Source: Typha latifolia (Eukaryota; Streptophyta; Magnoliopsida; Poales; Typhaceae). Taken from it: DNA of 64,000 nucleotides. The stretch spans positions 8,297,501 to 8,361,500 of the forward strand of contig CM034102.1 of NCBI GenBank assembly GCA_019914945.1, given 5' to 3'. A program made the translations under genes and the position numbers. The notes under the pieces are model-generated. The model searched no databases, had not been told where the DNA came from, and worked only from the letters and a program-made list of their open reading frames with translations. Of the stretch, positions 45,470 through 55,451 are shown piece after piece. Position 1 is the first letter of the stretch. Every line of letters starts with the position of its first letter.

Positions 45470-46249
45470 TGTTACGATCCTTCCTCGGCTATAGGCTCTG
45501 ATACCAGATTGATACGAACCCTCTTTTGGTGCTATGGCTTTGATTCAAGATTTATACGATCTTGCACGGAACTTTGAGATCAGATCCCGAAATATCCCGC
45601 CGTTGGATCGCTGTGAAATTTTGATATGTTGTAGGCCCGGAAAAGAGCTTTCCAACGGATCTAGTTTCAGGCGAATCGGAGATGGGGATCTCGAAATATC
45701 GTTCGTTTAGTGGACGAACGTCAGGATACTCTGTTTTGGATTCCGTGGATGAAGGCACGAAATCCTAGGTAATGGTGGATTGTGGAGGGCCGGTGTTGAT
45801 GGGGTGGCACCGGTGTAAAAGTGATGGTGGAAGGGTTATGGATGATGGAAAGGTTAGGGATAGCGATGGATAAATTGGAAGAAGGGGGAGAAGAGGGCCA
45901 CTCCTAAGGGACTAGGGTGATTGGCCTGTCGAGGGAGATTAGAAGCGGCGTTGCCGGGGAGATTGAGGGAACGAGAGCGAAGAAGATGAAGGAGGCAAGG
46001 CAAACTCAATTCTCAATAATCAATAATAATTTTGGTTGCCCTACACATCCTTTTATAGGCTAACCAACAACTCAATCTTATCCTAAAACACAATTTTCCC
46101 CGATCGCGTTCGAACTCGCCCGAGTCGCGTTCGAACGCGACTTACAGAAAACCTATTTTAATGAAAAATAATTACTAAAACATGAAAATAAATCTCTCCT
46201 AAGGTAAATCCAAGCTTGAGACGATGTCGGTGAAGTCCGAATCGTATCA
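45470..46249 (-). repeat. 3' LTR of the non-autonomous element
   Basis: Plus-strand ends TGTTACGATCC and GAATCGTATCA. On the minus strand the LTR end is extended: the older end (GTTCGTATCA) is followed by a primer-site copy (45495-45506 on plus) and then GAGGAAGGATCGTAACA. It also has the TATA box CCTATAAAAGG (minus strand, about 46069-46079) and two GCGTTCGAA sites at 46107 and 46128. Confidence 0.95.
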
Positions 46250-46276
46250 ATCCACCACGCTTCCGCAACCTTGTCC

Positions 46277-47404
46277 TCAAGGTTTGAAATTTGGGAAGCG
46301 ATCCATGATGTCTGCCTCTAGCTCCCATGTAGACTCGTCAGTAGGTTTGCCCAACCACTCAATCAGCACTTCAGTCTCTAATCTGGATCCTTGGCGTCTT
46401 CTCCTACGACTTAGGACTCGAACCGGCTCAGTGGAGCCATCTTCCTCCATTGGTTCGGGTAAGGTCGAACCCACTACATGGTTAGGCCCGATCTGGATGC
46501 GATGGTCATGGCGACGGTTCGGCGGCAGTCCTCGGGGTTCCTCGAAGAGATCCTGGAACTCATGCAGCAGCTCTTGCAAGTCAGCGGCTATTCTCCTTGG
46601 TGAGGGATGTTCTGGTTCAGCAACAGCCATTTGCAATAGTAGAGCTCGGTCCCCTGCACTAGGAAAGCCTACAAGTGGTTGCAATGTTGGTCCTTGCCGC
46701 GGTTGATTTCCATCCAGCAGTACCTTTCTTCCATTCCTCCGAAAGGTCAGTGTGAGGTTTGAGAAATCAAATGTTACGGGCCCCAAGCTTTGAAGCCATT
46801 GAGTTCCCAAAACAATATCAGCTCCTCGCAAGGCCAATGGATAAAGATCCAATGTGAAACTTTGGCCTTGCACCTTCAATACCACACCTCCACAAATAAA
46901 ATCTACTCGCAAGGTGGTGCCATCTCCAATCGTCACATCGAACCCTTCCGTGGGTTCCGACTCGAGCCCAATCTCCCTAAGGAGCCTCTTGTCAATGAAG
47001 TTGTGGGTGAACCCGGTGTCAATCAAGATTCTCACTGTGGTCTTCTTGACTACTCCGTTCACCCGCAATGTCTTTGGCGCCGCCGTCCCCGAATAGGCGT
47101 GGAGGGAGATTTCAGCTATCACGTCCTCCACGTTTTGCTCCTCAACTTCTTCTCCTCGATGTCCAGCCACATCTGCGCTTTCAGCTGCAAGCTCATCCTC
47201 CGCTTCCTCCAATCCATCGATGAGCATCACCGATCCCATCGGTTTAGCACAACGATGCCCTGGTACAAACTTCTCATCACAACGGAAGCATAAGCCCTTG
47301 GCTCTTCTTTCTTCTACTTGGGCAGGTGTGAGTGCTCGCCCCGGACCTCTAGGTGCGTACTTCACATCTTGGGATGGCTTCAAGGGTGCTCGAGGAGGTA
47401 TCAA
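46277..47404 (-). CDS. Zinc knuckle, protease and chromodomain fusion (375 aa)
   Basis: Open over 375 codons. Residues about 33-46 hold the knuckle CFRCDEKFVPGHRC (C-x2-C-x7-H-x-C, normal for this family). About residue 120-150: VKKTTVRILIDTG, the protease site, then FTHNFIDKRLLREIG, with Phe where other copies have Ser. The region continues to the pre-RT linker GLPPNRRHDHRIQI, and at about residue 305 jumps to GPNHVVGSTLPEPMEEDG and the chromodomain RRQGSRLETEVLIEWLGKP. The joint (about 46490) lies in GATCTG, shared by both parents (compare 25315 and 38552), so microhomology deletion or template switching is likely. The upstream gag frame ends 42 bases before, offset by a 1-base deletion; the original was one polyprotein. 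The chromodomain retention is notable because it has no integrase to tether. Confidence 0.9.
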   Translation of the reverse strand: MIPPRAPLKPSQDVKYAPRGPGRALTPAQVEERRAKGLCFRCDEKFVPGHRCAKPMGSVMLIDGLEEAEDELAAESADVAGHRGEEVEEQNVEDVIAEISLHAYSGTAAPKTLRVNGVVKKTTVRILIDTGFTHNFIDKRLLREIGLESEPTEGFDVTIGDGTTLRVDFICGGVVLKVQGQSFTLDLYPLALRGADIVLGTQWLQSLGPVTFDFSNLTLTFRRNGRKVLLDGNQPRQGPTLQPLVGFPSAGDRALLLQMAVAEPEHPSPRRIAADLQELLHEFQDLFEEPRGLPPNRRHDHRIQIGPNHVVGSTLPEPMEEDGSTEPVRVLSRRRRRQGSRLETEVLIEWLGKPTDESTWELEADIMDRFPNFKP

Positions 47405-47445
47405 TGCAGTAGCAGCTCTTGGTACTCCGCTAGTGTTTCCTGCCG

Positions 47446-48567
47446 CTATGTTTGGTAGAGCTTGATTGCGGCTTCCTTGGCTTGTCCAACTCGCTTCCAG
47501 TGTATCTTCATGGCTCTATGCTTGTCTTCCATAAGCACCGCATCTTGGAAGGCCTCCTTTAAGGTTCTAGGCCTTAAAGCCCTCACATCGGCTTGTATGT
47601 CACCCCGCAGCCCGGAGATGAAGGTGCTGCGAAGTTGCTGATCCGTCCATGGTGGATGACATCGGCTACTAATCCTCTCAAATTCTTCTTGGTATGACCT
47701 AACCGTGGTCTTCTGAACCGTCTTTGAGAGGAGAGCATCAAAGTCTTCATAGCCCGATACTCCAAATCGCCGTGTGATATCGGCGCAAAATTCAGCCCAA
47801 GTTTCGATGGCCTCAATGGCATTGGCTGATCGAAACCAATGAAGCGCCGCATCCTCAAGGTGGAAGCTTGCAAGCGTCACCTTGTATTCTTCCGCCGTAC
47901 CTTGGTATGCAAAGAATTGCTCCGCCCTATACAACCAATCAATTGGATCGCCACCTTTGAACTTGGGGAATTCGAGACGCACGACTTGTCCACAAATGCC
48001 GTTGTCTCGTTCCGGATCATGCCCAACTCCTTGTCTAACCGGCGGAGGATGCACCATGAAGGGTTGATGATCCCTCCTTCGGTTTAGATCAACTCGCCGT
48101 GGTTCCGGATCGTATCGGCCCGCCCATGGATCTTGATCTCCAATGTGGTCTCCATGGTGATTCGCTCGTTGGATGGGTTCACCTGCAACTGGACCTGGTG
48201 TAACCATCCTTGCTTGCCTCTGCCCATAGGGTGGTGGTAGCAGCGGCTCTTGTGGTTGCAAAGGCTGAACCGGTGAGGATTGATTCAAGGGGGTGGACTC
48301 GCGTCGTGGGGTCGATGGTGCCTTCCCGTTAGACATTGCTTCCCTTGACGCCCGTAGTTCCCGCATCATCTCCATCATCATCTGGTTGTTGATGGCAATC
48401 TGCTCTGAAATAGACCCCAACATGGATAGAACGCTAGGCTCTTCCGTATTCCGATTAGATCGGATGGTTCCGCGGGTGGAAGTCCCCGCAATCGTCTCTT
48501 CCTCCTCTATTGGGAGAATCTCTTCTTCATCATCACGCCGTGCAGCCATGGATCTGGTGGTCGTCAT
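47446..48567 (-). CDS. Gag of the non-autonomous element (373 aa)
   Basis: ATG at 48567 opens MTTTRSMAARRDDEEE, an acidic N-terminus, then EQIAINNQMMMEMMRELRAS (coiled-coil-like), a Pro-rich linker, RLEFPKFKGGDPIDWLYRAE, the gag domain with ASFHLEDAALHWFRSANA and SYQEEFERISSRCHPPWTDQ, and VLMEDKHRAMKIH. A 1-base deletion near 47500 (against copy C at 26300) shifts the frame, so it ends in a foreign tail instead of running into the zinc knuckle. The best-preserved gag in the window. It packages RNA; with only the shift broken it could still assemble. Confidence 0.9.
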   Translation of the reverse strand: MTTTRSMAARRDDEEEILPIEEEETIAGTSTRGTIRSNRNTEEPSVLSMLGSISEQIAINNQMMMEMMRELRASREAMSNGKAPSTPRRESTPLNQSSPVQPLQPQEPLLPPPYGQRQARMVTPGPVAGEPIQRANHHGDHIGDQDPWAGRYDPEPRRVDLNRRRDHQPFMVHPPPVRQGVGHDPERDNGICGQVVRLEFPKFKGGDPIDWLYRAEQFFAYQGTAEEYKVTLASFHLEDAALHWFRSANAIEAIETWAEFCADITRRFGVSGYEDFDALLSKTVQKTTVRSYQEEFERISSRCHPPWTDQQLRSTFISGLRGDIQADVRALRPRTLKEAFQDAVLMEDKHRAMKIHWKRVGQAKEAAIKLYQT

Positions 48568-48593
48568 TGGAAGCGCTTGTCCGAGGAACGGTG

Positions 48594-48605
48594 GCTCTGA
48601 TACCA
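48594..48605 (-). promoter_or_regulatory. Primer-binding site of the non-autonomous element
   Basis: Minus strand TGGTATCAGAGC, perfect, three bases from the LTR end at 48609. A second perfect copy lies inside the LTR at 48634-48645. Confidence 0.92.
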
Positions 48606-48608
48606 GCT

Positions 48609-49388
48609 TGTTACGATCCTTCCTCGGCTATAGGCTCTGATACCAGATTGATACGAACCCTCTTTTGGTGCTATGGCTTTGATTCAAGATTTATACGATC
48701 TTGCACGGAACTTTGAGATCAGATCCCGAAATATCCCGCCGTTGGATCGCTGTGAAATTTTGATATGTTGTAGGCCCGGAAAAGAGCTTTCCAACGGATC
48801 TAGTTTCAGGCGAATCGGAGATGGGGATCTCGAAATATCGTTCGTTTAGTGGACGAACGTCAGGATACTCTGTTTTGGATTCCGTGGATGAAGGCACGAA
48901 ATCCTAGGTAATGGTGGATTGTGGAGGGCCGGTGTTGATGGGGTGGCACCGGTGTAAAAGTGATGGTGGAAGGGTTATGGATGATGGAAAGGTTAGGGAT
49001 AGCGATGGATAAATTGGAAGAAGGGGGAGAAGAGGGCCACTCCTAAGGGACTAGGGTGATTGGCCTGTCGAGGGAGATTAGAAGCGGCGTTGCCGGGGAG
49101 ATTGAGGGAACGAGAGCGAAGAAGATGAAGGAGGCAAGGCAAACTCAATTCTCAATAATCAATAATAATTTTGGTTGCCCTACACATCCTTTTATAGGCT
49201 AACCAACAACTCAATCTTATCCTAAAACACAATTTTCCCCGATCGCGTTCGAACTCGCCCGAGTCGCGTTCGAACGCGACTTACAGAAAACCTATTTTAA
49301 TGAAAAATAATTACTAAAACATGAAAATAAATCTCTCCTAAGGTAAATCCAAGCTTGAGACGATGTCGGTGAAGTCCGAATCGTATCA
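48609..49388 (-). repeat. 5' LTR of the non-autonomous element
   Basis: The same 780 bp as 45470-46249, offset by 3139. The minus-strand TATA box CCTATAAAAGG is at about 49208-49218. The end next to the primer site carries the extended U5 with a fossil primer site. Confidence 0.95.
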
Positions 49389-49719
49389 AGAACCGATCCA
49401 ACAATCTCATGATCTCCAATGTGCTCTCTCAACAATGAAACATAAAAGATAGGGTGCACTCTCGACCCCTCCGGTAGCTTCAAACGATATGCAACCGGAT
49501 CAATATGCTCCAACACTTGAATGCATCTGCGGTCCAATAGCAAACTCTCTCAATTCTCCAACTCTAGACGGCGCTCCGGATCATCCATCACCTCCTGCAA
49601 CAATCTCAAAATATCTGGGTCAGATGTACATGCATACCTCAGCTCGTCAAGGAAGGGAAAGGTAGGAGAGGAATAGGCTGCAAGCTCGACGGTATCGGGT
49701 TAGCGCGATAGTACATACA
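49389..49719 (-). pseudogene. Integrase C-terminus of element D joined to RNase H linker
   Basis: Minus strand VLEHIDPVAYRLKLPEGSRV and HPIFYVSLLREHIGDHE are the integrase C-terminal end before the chromodomain. Directly upstream of it lies DELRYACTSDPDILRLLQE, a linker that follows RNase H, so the zinc and catalytic parts of integrase are deleted. Confidence 0.8.
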
Positions 49720-50948
49720 CCCCTCTATTTTATGTTCCCTTCTTGTATTGGATTTCATAATCATACCCCAACAATTTTGAGACCCATCGATGTTGTGCCG
49801 GAGTGTGTATGCACTGTCCCATAAAGTATGGAAGGCTCCTTTGATCGGTTCGGATAATAAATCGTCTACCGATCAAATAAGACATCCACTTTGTCACCAC
49901 ATGCAGAATTACCAACATCTCTCTTTCATAAGTCGATAATTACTGAGATTTTTGCGATAAAGCCTTGCTAAGATAGGCAATGGGATGTCCTTCTTGCATT
50001 AGTACAGTCCTATGCTAACACCCGATGCATCACATTCAACAATGAATTCTTTGGTGAAGTCCGATAACGCTAAAACAGGTACCGTCATCATTGCTATTTT
50101 CAATTTTTCAAAAGCTATAGTGGCTTTATCCCTCCATCTAAACGAATCCTTCTTCAACAAAGAAGTGAGAGGAGCAGCGATCTTGCCATATCCAGTGATG
50201 AATCGACGATAATAACCAGTCAGCCCCAAGAATCTTCTCAATCCAGTGGTAGTAGTAGGAATAGGCCAAGCGGTCATACATGCAACCTTTTGTGGATCCG
50301 TCGCTACACGATCCGCTGAAATGATGTGGCCTAAATAGTCCACCTTTGTTACTCCCCGTTGGCATTTGAACTTCTTGATCTTCAATTGGTTTTGCTCTAA
50401 CAAATTCAACACATCCTTCAAATGCCGTAAATGCTCCAATTCAGTACTGCTATGCACCAAAATATCATCAAAAAATACTAAGACATACCTTCGCAAGAGA
50501 GGCCAAAATATATCATTCATGAGGCCTTGAAAGGTAGCTAGAGCATTGGTGAGACCAAAAGGCATCACCCGAAACTCATAATACCCGTCCAGAGTCTGAA
50601 ATACAGTTTTGTGTACATTTGCTGAGTGAACTCTAATTTGATGATACCTAGCCCTCAAGTCAAGCTTGCTGAATATAGTTGCCCCTGCAAGCTCATCCAG
50701 CAACTCCTCGATAACTAGACTAAGATATCGTTCCTTAATAGTAATAGCGTTTAATGCCCAATAGTCAACACAAAAATATCATGTCCCATCTTTTTTTCGC
50801 ACCAAAAGCACGGGAGATGAGTATGAGCTATGACTTACTTGTATGAGGCCTTGCTCCAACATCTCGGCTACTATCTTTGAGAAACTTCTTTTTCCATATG
50901 TGGATACTGATATGGCCTCACGTTCACAGGTGCAGCCCTGGATACAAT
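49720..50948 (-). pseudogene. RT and RNase H of element D
   Basis: 49999-50703 on the minus strand is open for 234 codons: [40 protein letters not shown], the catalytic VFFDDILVHSS, and VDYLGHIISADRVATDPQK. RNase H begins with ECDASGVSIG and then, after a frame change, gives WMSYLIGRRFIIRTDQRSLP (49730-49918). RT N-terminal sequence at 50700-50948 is broken by stops. Confidence 0.88.
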
Positions 50949-51767
50949 CTATATGCGATGGTTTGCCACTCTCCTCGGTGGCAACTTCTGTAGCTCCTCA
51001 AACAGTCCAAAAAAATTATCTAATAAATTAGACAATTCAATGGTAATACATAAACTCGTTTGAGGCTCATCTCCTGCTGGTCCTAACTGAAGAAGATAGG
51101 CCAAATCATGCGCACAAGGCAGCCCCACCATAGGCTGCATCGTAGGAATCGACGAAGACCGAACACCATCAAGACACACATCTTTGTTTCCTTGTTTATA
51201 TTTCATCCACATGCTCCGAAAATTAAATTTGACGGATCCCAAACTCTGTAATCACTGAGCACCAAGGACAATATCCGCTCCTCGCAATGCCAACGTATAC
51301 AAGTCCACAATGATGTTGTGTCCTTGCACCCGTATACCGACACGGCGACACAAGCTCTCCGCCCTAAGCTTTGTGCTGTCTCCAATAGCAACGTCAAACC
51401 CCATAGTTGGTTCGGCATCTAAACCCAATCTCCTCACTACCCTATTGTCTAAAAAGTTGTGTGTACTCCCTGAATCGGTGAGGATGTGAACACAATGTTT
51501 TCTAATGAGTCTATCTACCCGTAACGTCCACGATGCGGAAGTACCCGAATATGCATGCATCAATATTTCAGCATGGATATCTTCCTCAACGCCCTCCTCA
51601 ACGATCTCCTCATGGGTCTCCTCTGGACAATCTCCATCATCAACTACCTCATCATCATCCTCAGGATCATCGATAAGTATCACACTCTCGATCGGTTTAG
51701 AACACCAATGATCGGGGGTGAAACGCTCATCACATCGAAAGCAAAGGCCCTTCGCTCTTCGCTCCAC
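50949..51767 (-). pseudogene. Zinc knuckle and protease of element D
   Basis: 51252-51767 is open on the minus strand: GLCFRCDERFTPDHWCSKP (knuckle C-x2-C-x7-H-x-C), an acidic run EEIVEEGVEEDIHAEI, then VHILTDSGSTHNFLDNR, the protease site (D-S-G), and VVRRLGLDAEPTMGFDVAIG. The end, VKFNFRSMWMKYKQG, is in 50949-51242. A stop near 51250 interrupts. Confidence 0.88.
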
Positions 51768-53041
51768 CTAGGCAGGTGTGAAAGTCCGAACGGGGGGTCT
51801 AGTGCCTCCTCTAACATCGAAAGAAGGTCTCAAAGGTGGTCGTGGTCTAGTAGTCACAGCCACTATTTTTGAAACCGCAAAATTTCCAACCTGGTTCTAG
51901 GTGCAAACTGCCCATCTCGGTTACCCCAATTGGTTTTCGCTGCCATCTTTAGAGCCCTATGATTTTATTCCATCCTCACGGCTTTCTCAAAGGCATCCTC
52001 AAGAGTAGTAGGTCATAGAGCACGAACATCTGTTTGTATCTCCTCTCACAGCCCTGAAATAAATATATTCATTAATGTACGTTCGGGCCACGGTGGTTCA
52101 CAACGACTACTAAGTCTTTCAAACTCAGCTTGGTACTCCAATACGATAGTCCTTTGAACCATCTTGCTTAATATGGCAGCAAAATCTTCATATGCCGCTG
52201 TCCCAAATCTGTGTGTAATCCTCCTACAAAAATCAACCCATCCGATAAATCCACCAACACGAATTATCGATCTATACCAATGCAATGTTGTTCCTTAGAG
52301 CTGAAAGCTTGCCATATGGACTTTTGCATCTTATGTTGTACCTTGGCAATCAAAATATTGTTCAACTTGAAATACCTAATCCGTTGGATCACCGCCTTGA
52401 AACTTTGGAAAGTCCAAACGTGCGGTTCTCCCTCGAATAGTGTTGTTAGGTTCGCAAAGGATCCTTGGTTCAGGTCTAAACATTTGTGCATATTGATCAC
52501 CTTCTCTAAATCTTTGACCACGTCGATCACCATCTCCATAAAGATCAACCTCATCCTCAAAGTGCCAATTCTCCTCATCGACGAAGCACACCGGTGCCGC
52601 ACGCCTCTCGGGTTCCACCACCGCCGGTCTTGGGTTTTGTAATGGAGGTGGGGGATGATGTGAAGGCATAGGTAGGAGGGGATCATTGACACTCATATGA
52701 TGCAACCAGACCTGTAGGGTATCGATTCTATGGGGTCCCACCGCTGGTCCTTCTTGAAACTCCATTCGTCATCGAGGAGATGACAAACCCAATCGATTCA
52801 CGACATATTCCTTGAATTCATTGTGATCCTTTTGCATGTTGTCAACTCTATGCAATAATGTTTACAATATGCCCCTAAGTTCATCCATATTCGAACCCAT
52901 AGACGTTGGTTGACTCGGTCCTGCCGTGGTCGCTCAAAAGGAATCGGCCTCACGGTTAGGATCATCGTGCATTGAGTCCTCCCTTGTCGGTGTGCTCTCC
53001 ATAGGTCTCCTTGTTGATGTCATCTTCCTTATTTTAACCAT
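51768..53041 (-). pseudogene. gag of element D
   Basis: ATG 53041 to 53039 opens MVKIRKMTSTRRPMEST on the minus strand, the same start as the family B gag at 40359. It continues through SMGSNMDELRG, MEFQEGPAVGPHRIDTLQVW, RTARLDFPKFQGGDPTD, then VGGFIGWVDFCRRITHRFGT and LEYQAEFERLSSRCEPPWPE, with several TAG/TGA stops and at least one frame change near 52300. It ends by VRMEXNHRALKMA-like sequence before the knuckle. Confidence 0.85.
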
Positions 53042-53064
53042 TAATGTTTGTCTGAGGTTCGCCT

Positions 53065-53201
53065 GCTCTGATACCAATGATAGGCTGTGATACTAAATGA
53101 TAAGGCTCTGATACCAATTTGATAAGACTCTAATACCAAATGATAGGCTCTGATACCAATTTTTTAGGGCTCGATACCAATTGTTTAGGGCTCTGATACC
53201 A
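53065..53201 (-). repeat. Array of seven primer-binding-site units upstream of gag D
   Basis: Units start at 53065, 53084, 53105, 53126, 53147, 53169 and 53190, spaced 19-22 bp, each a GCTCTGATACCAA-type primer site with small changes (GCTGTGATACTAA, GACTCTAATACCA, GCTCGATACCA). No LTR follows: the last unit runs into a plus-strand integrase fragment. Confidence 0.92.
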
Positions 53202-53202
53202 A

Positions 53203-53615
53203 TCGGCAATTGGGTGTTCATGAGGGTGCAACCGTATCGACAGGTGACCTTGCTTCTGATACAAAACCAGAAGTTAGCATATCACTACTTTGGTTCGTTT
53301 CGGATGTTAGAGCGTATTGGTCCGGTTGCATATCATTTGGAGCTACCAAAGGGGTCAAGAGTTCATCCTGTCTTTCATATTTCATTGCTAAGGGAGCGGA
53401 TTGAAGATCATAAGGTCGTTGGATCAGTTCTACCGGAGCCATTCGAGGAGACAGAGATCGTAAAGCTAGTTCGTGTACTTACTAGGCGTCGACGATGTCA
53501 CGATACCAGATTAGAGATGGATATTTTAGTCGAGTGGCTCGGCAAGCCATCCGATGAGGTGACATGGGAGTTGGAGACGGATATTTTGGAGCGTTTCCTT
53601 GACTTTTTACCTTGA
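53203..53615 (+). pseudogene. Integrase C-terminus and chromodomain, family B, plus strand
   Basis: The frame reads GNWVFMRVQPYRQVTLLLIQ, KLAYHYFGSFRMLERIGPVA, YHLELPKGSRVHPVFHISLL, and the chromodomain RRCHDTRLEMDILVEWLGKP, DEVTWELETDILERF, ending FLP at TGA 53613-53615. No stop breaks it, making it the best chromodomain in family B here. The rest of its element is missing upstream, cut at the primer-site array. Its 3' LTR follows at 53643. Confidence 0.85.
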
Positions 53616-53987
53616 GGACAAGGTGGGGGAAGCGTGGTGGGCTGATACATTTACTTAGGGTCTTTTCTTATTGCATTAGTTATTTGTTTTTATTAAAATA
53701 AATTTTATATAGGTTGCGCTCAATCGCAGTTGGGGGCATGTTCAAACGCATTTGTGAATGCCTGCATCAGGTTCGCAAATTCAGAAAATGTGAAATGCAC
53801 ATTCGAACGCGGTCGGGAGTGTTCGAATGTCTGCATCGCGTTCACATTGACAGAGAATGTCTTTTGCGCATTCGAATGCGATCGGCAGAAATCTTCTAGA
53901 ATTAGGGTTAATAATTATATTTTAGCTTGTTGGCTAGTTGTTAGGTTTTTAATTATTGGCAATTGTATTCTAAGTGTATTTTTAGAT

Positions 53988-55451
53988 ATGAAGGAAGCAT
54001 TGTTAGATAATTCTTGGGTTAATGCTATGCATGAGGAATTAGAGCAATTTTCTAGAAATGATATTTGGTATTTAGTTCCTAGACCTAAGAATGTGAACGT
54101 CATTGGAACAAAATGGATTTACAAGAATAAAAGTGATGAACATGGCAATATAGTTCGAAATAAAGCTAGACTAATAGCATAGGGATATACTCAGGTTAAG
54201 GGTATAGATTTTGATGAGACACTTGCTCCTGTTGCTAGATTAGAGTCTATTCGTATACTGCTTGCTATTGCTTGTCATTTAAAATTTAATTATTTCAAAT
54301 GGATGTTAAAAGTGCTTTCTTGAATGGTACTCTGAATGAAGACGTTTATGTGGAACAACCAAAGGAGTTCAAAGATCAAAAATTTCCTTCTCATGTGTTT
54401 AAATTGAAAAAGGATCTCTACGGGCTAAAACAAGCTCCAAGAGCTTGGTATGAGAAGTTGACCACTTTTTTAGTGGATGAGGGGTTCACTCGAGGGGGAG
54501 TGGATAAGACATTGTTCATTAGACGTGTGAACATGAGTTTAGTTGTGGCTCAAATATATGTGGATGACATTGTCTTCGGGGCAACGAGTCAATCTTTAGC
54601 TAAAGAGTTTGCAGATCTCATGCACAGTCATTTTGAGATGAGCATGATGGGTGAGTTGAAGTTTTTTTCGGGACTTCAAATTACTCAATTGGTAATAGGG
54701 ATATTTATCGTTCAAACCAAGTATGCTAAGGATCTTGTGACTAAATTCGGTTTAGAAAATGCAAAACATGCTAGAACTCCTATGAGTACAACTACCAAAC
54801 TAGGTAAGGATATTTTAGAAAAAAGTGTTGATCAGACACTATATAGGAGCATGATTGGTAGTCTTTTGTACATAACTGCTAGTAGACCAGACATTGCATT
54901 TAGCGTCGGTGTGTGTGCTAGGTTTCAGTTTGAACCTAAGGAGACACATTTGTTTGCTATGAAAAGTATCAAAAAATATCAGTGGCATAGTTGATTTAGG
55001 TATCTAGTTTACTTATGACTCGGTAGCTATCATATTTGGATACACGGATTCTGATTGGGCAGGTTCATGTGATGACAGAAAAAATACCTCAGGTGGATGT
55101 TTTTATATTGGAAACAATCTGGTTGCTTGGCACAATAAAAAATAAAACTCGATATCCTTATCTACTACGAAGGTCGAGTATATTGCAGCGGGAAGTTGTT
55201 GTTCTCAATTACTATGGATGAAACAGATGGTCAAAGATTTCGGCATTGAACAAGATACTATGGTGCTTCATTGTGACAACATGAGTGCTATTAATATATT
55301 GAAAAATCCAGTTCAACACTCGCATACAAAACATATTGATATCCGACATCATTTTATGCGCGAGTTAGTTGATGACAAAATAATAGGACTAGAACATATT
55401 GAGACGGAGAAACAATTAGGAGATTTGTTTACAAAACCTTTGGATTTTTAG
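53988..55451 (+). pseudogene. RT and RNase H of the copia element
   Basis: The first frame (53988-54182) reads MKEALLDNSWVNAMHEELEQ and VIGTKWIYKNKSDEHGNIVR, stopped by TAG. After a frame change near 54295 it reads MDVKSAFLNGTLNEDVYVEQ, LYGLKQAPRAWYEKL, the catalytic IYVDDIVFG, HFEMSMMGELKFFSGLQIT and SMIGSLLYITASRPDIAF to 54994. RNase H pieces follow with frame changes; the last (55218-55451) reads MKQMVKDFGIEQDTMVLHCD, KHIDIRHHFMRELVDDKI and LGDLFTKPLDF, its natural-looking end. The catalytic YVDD is intact but the gene is 5'-truncated. Confidence 0.92.

Larger units (their letters stand above)
45470..49388 (-). mobile_element. Young non-autonomous Reina-like element (Gag-protease-chromodomain)
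   Basis: Two 780-bp LTRs, 45470-46249 and 48609-49388, show no difference in my reading. The element is flanked by the perfect 5-bp duplication AGAAC (45465-45469 and 49389-49393). Internal length is 2359 bp and codes for Gag, knuckle, protease and chromodomain only: RT, RNase H and integrase are gone. It must have been copied by enzymes supplied from another element. LTR identity means insertion was recent on the scale of this window. Confidence 0.95.
45308..53041 (-). mobile_element. Reina-like element D, family B, split by a younger insertion
   Basis: The minus-strand order right to left: gag (51770-53041), zinc knuckle and protease (50949-51767), RT (49999-50948), RNase H (49720-49998), linker joined to integrase C-terminus (49389-49719), then, after the inserted element 45470-49388, the chromodomain (45308-45469) and 3' LTR. 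The integrase core is deleted. The 5' LTR is absent; a primer-site array (53065-53201) is all that remains upstream of gag. Confidence 0.85.

Noticed and set aside
45552..45758. 68-codon frame on the minus strand repeated identically at 48691-48897
   Set aside because: It lies wholly inside the two matching LTRs; its repetition reflects LTR identity, not a conserved gene.
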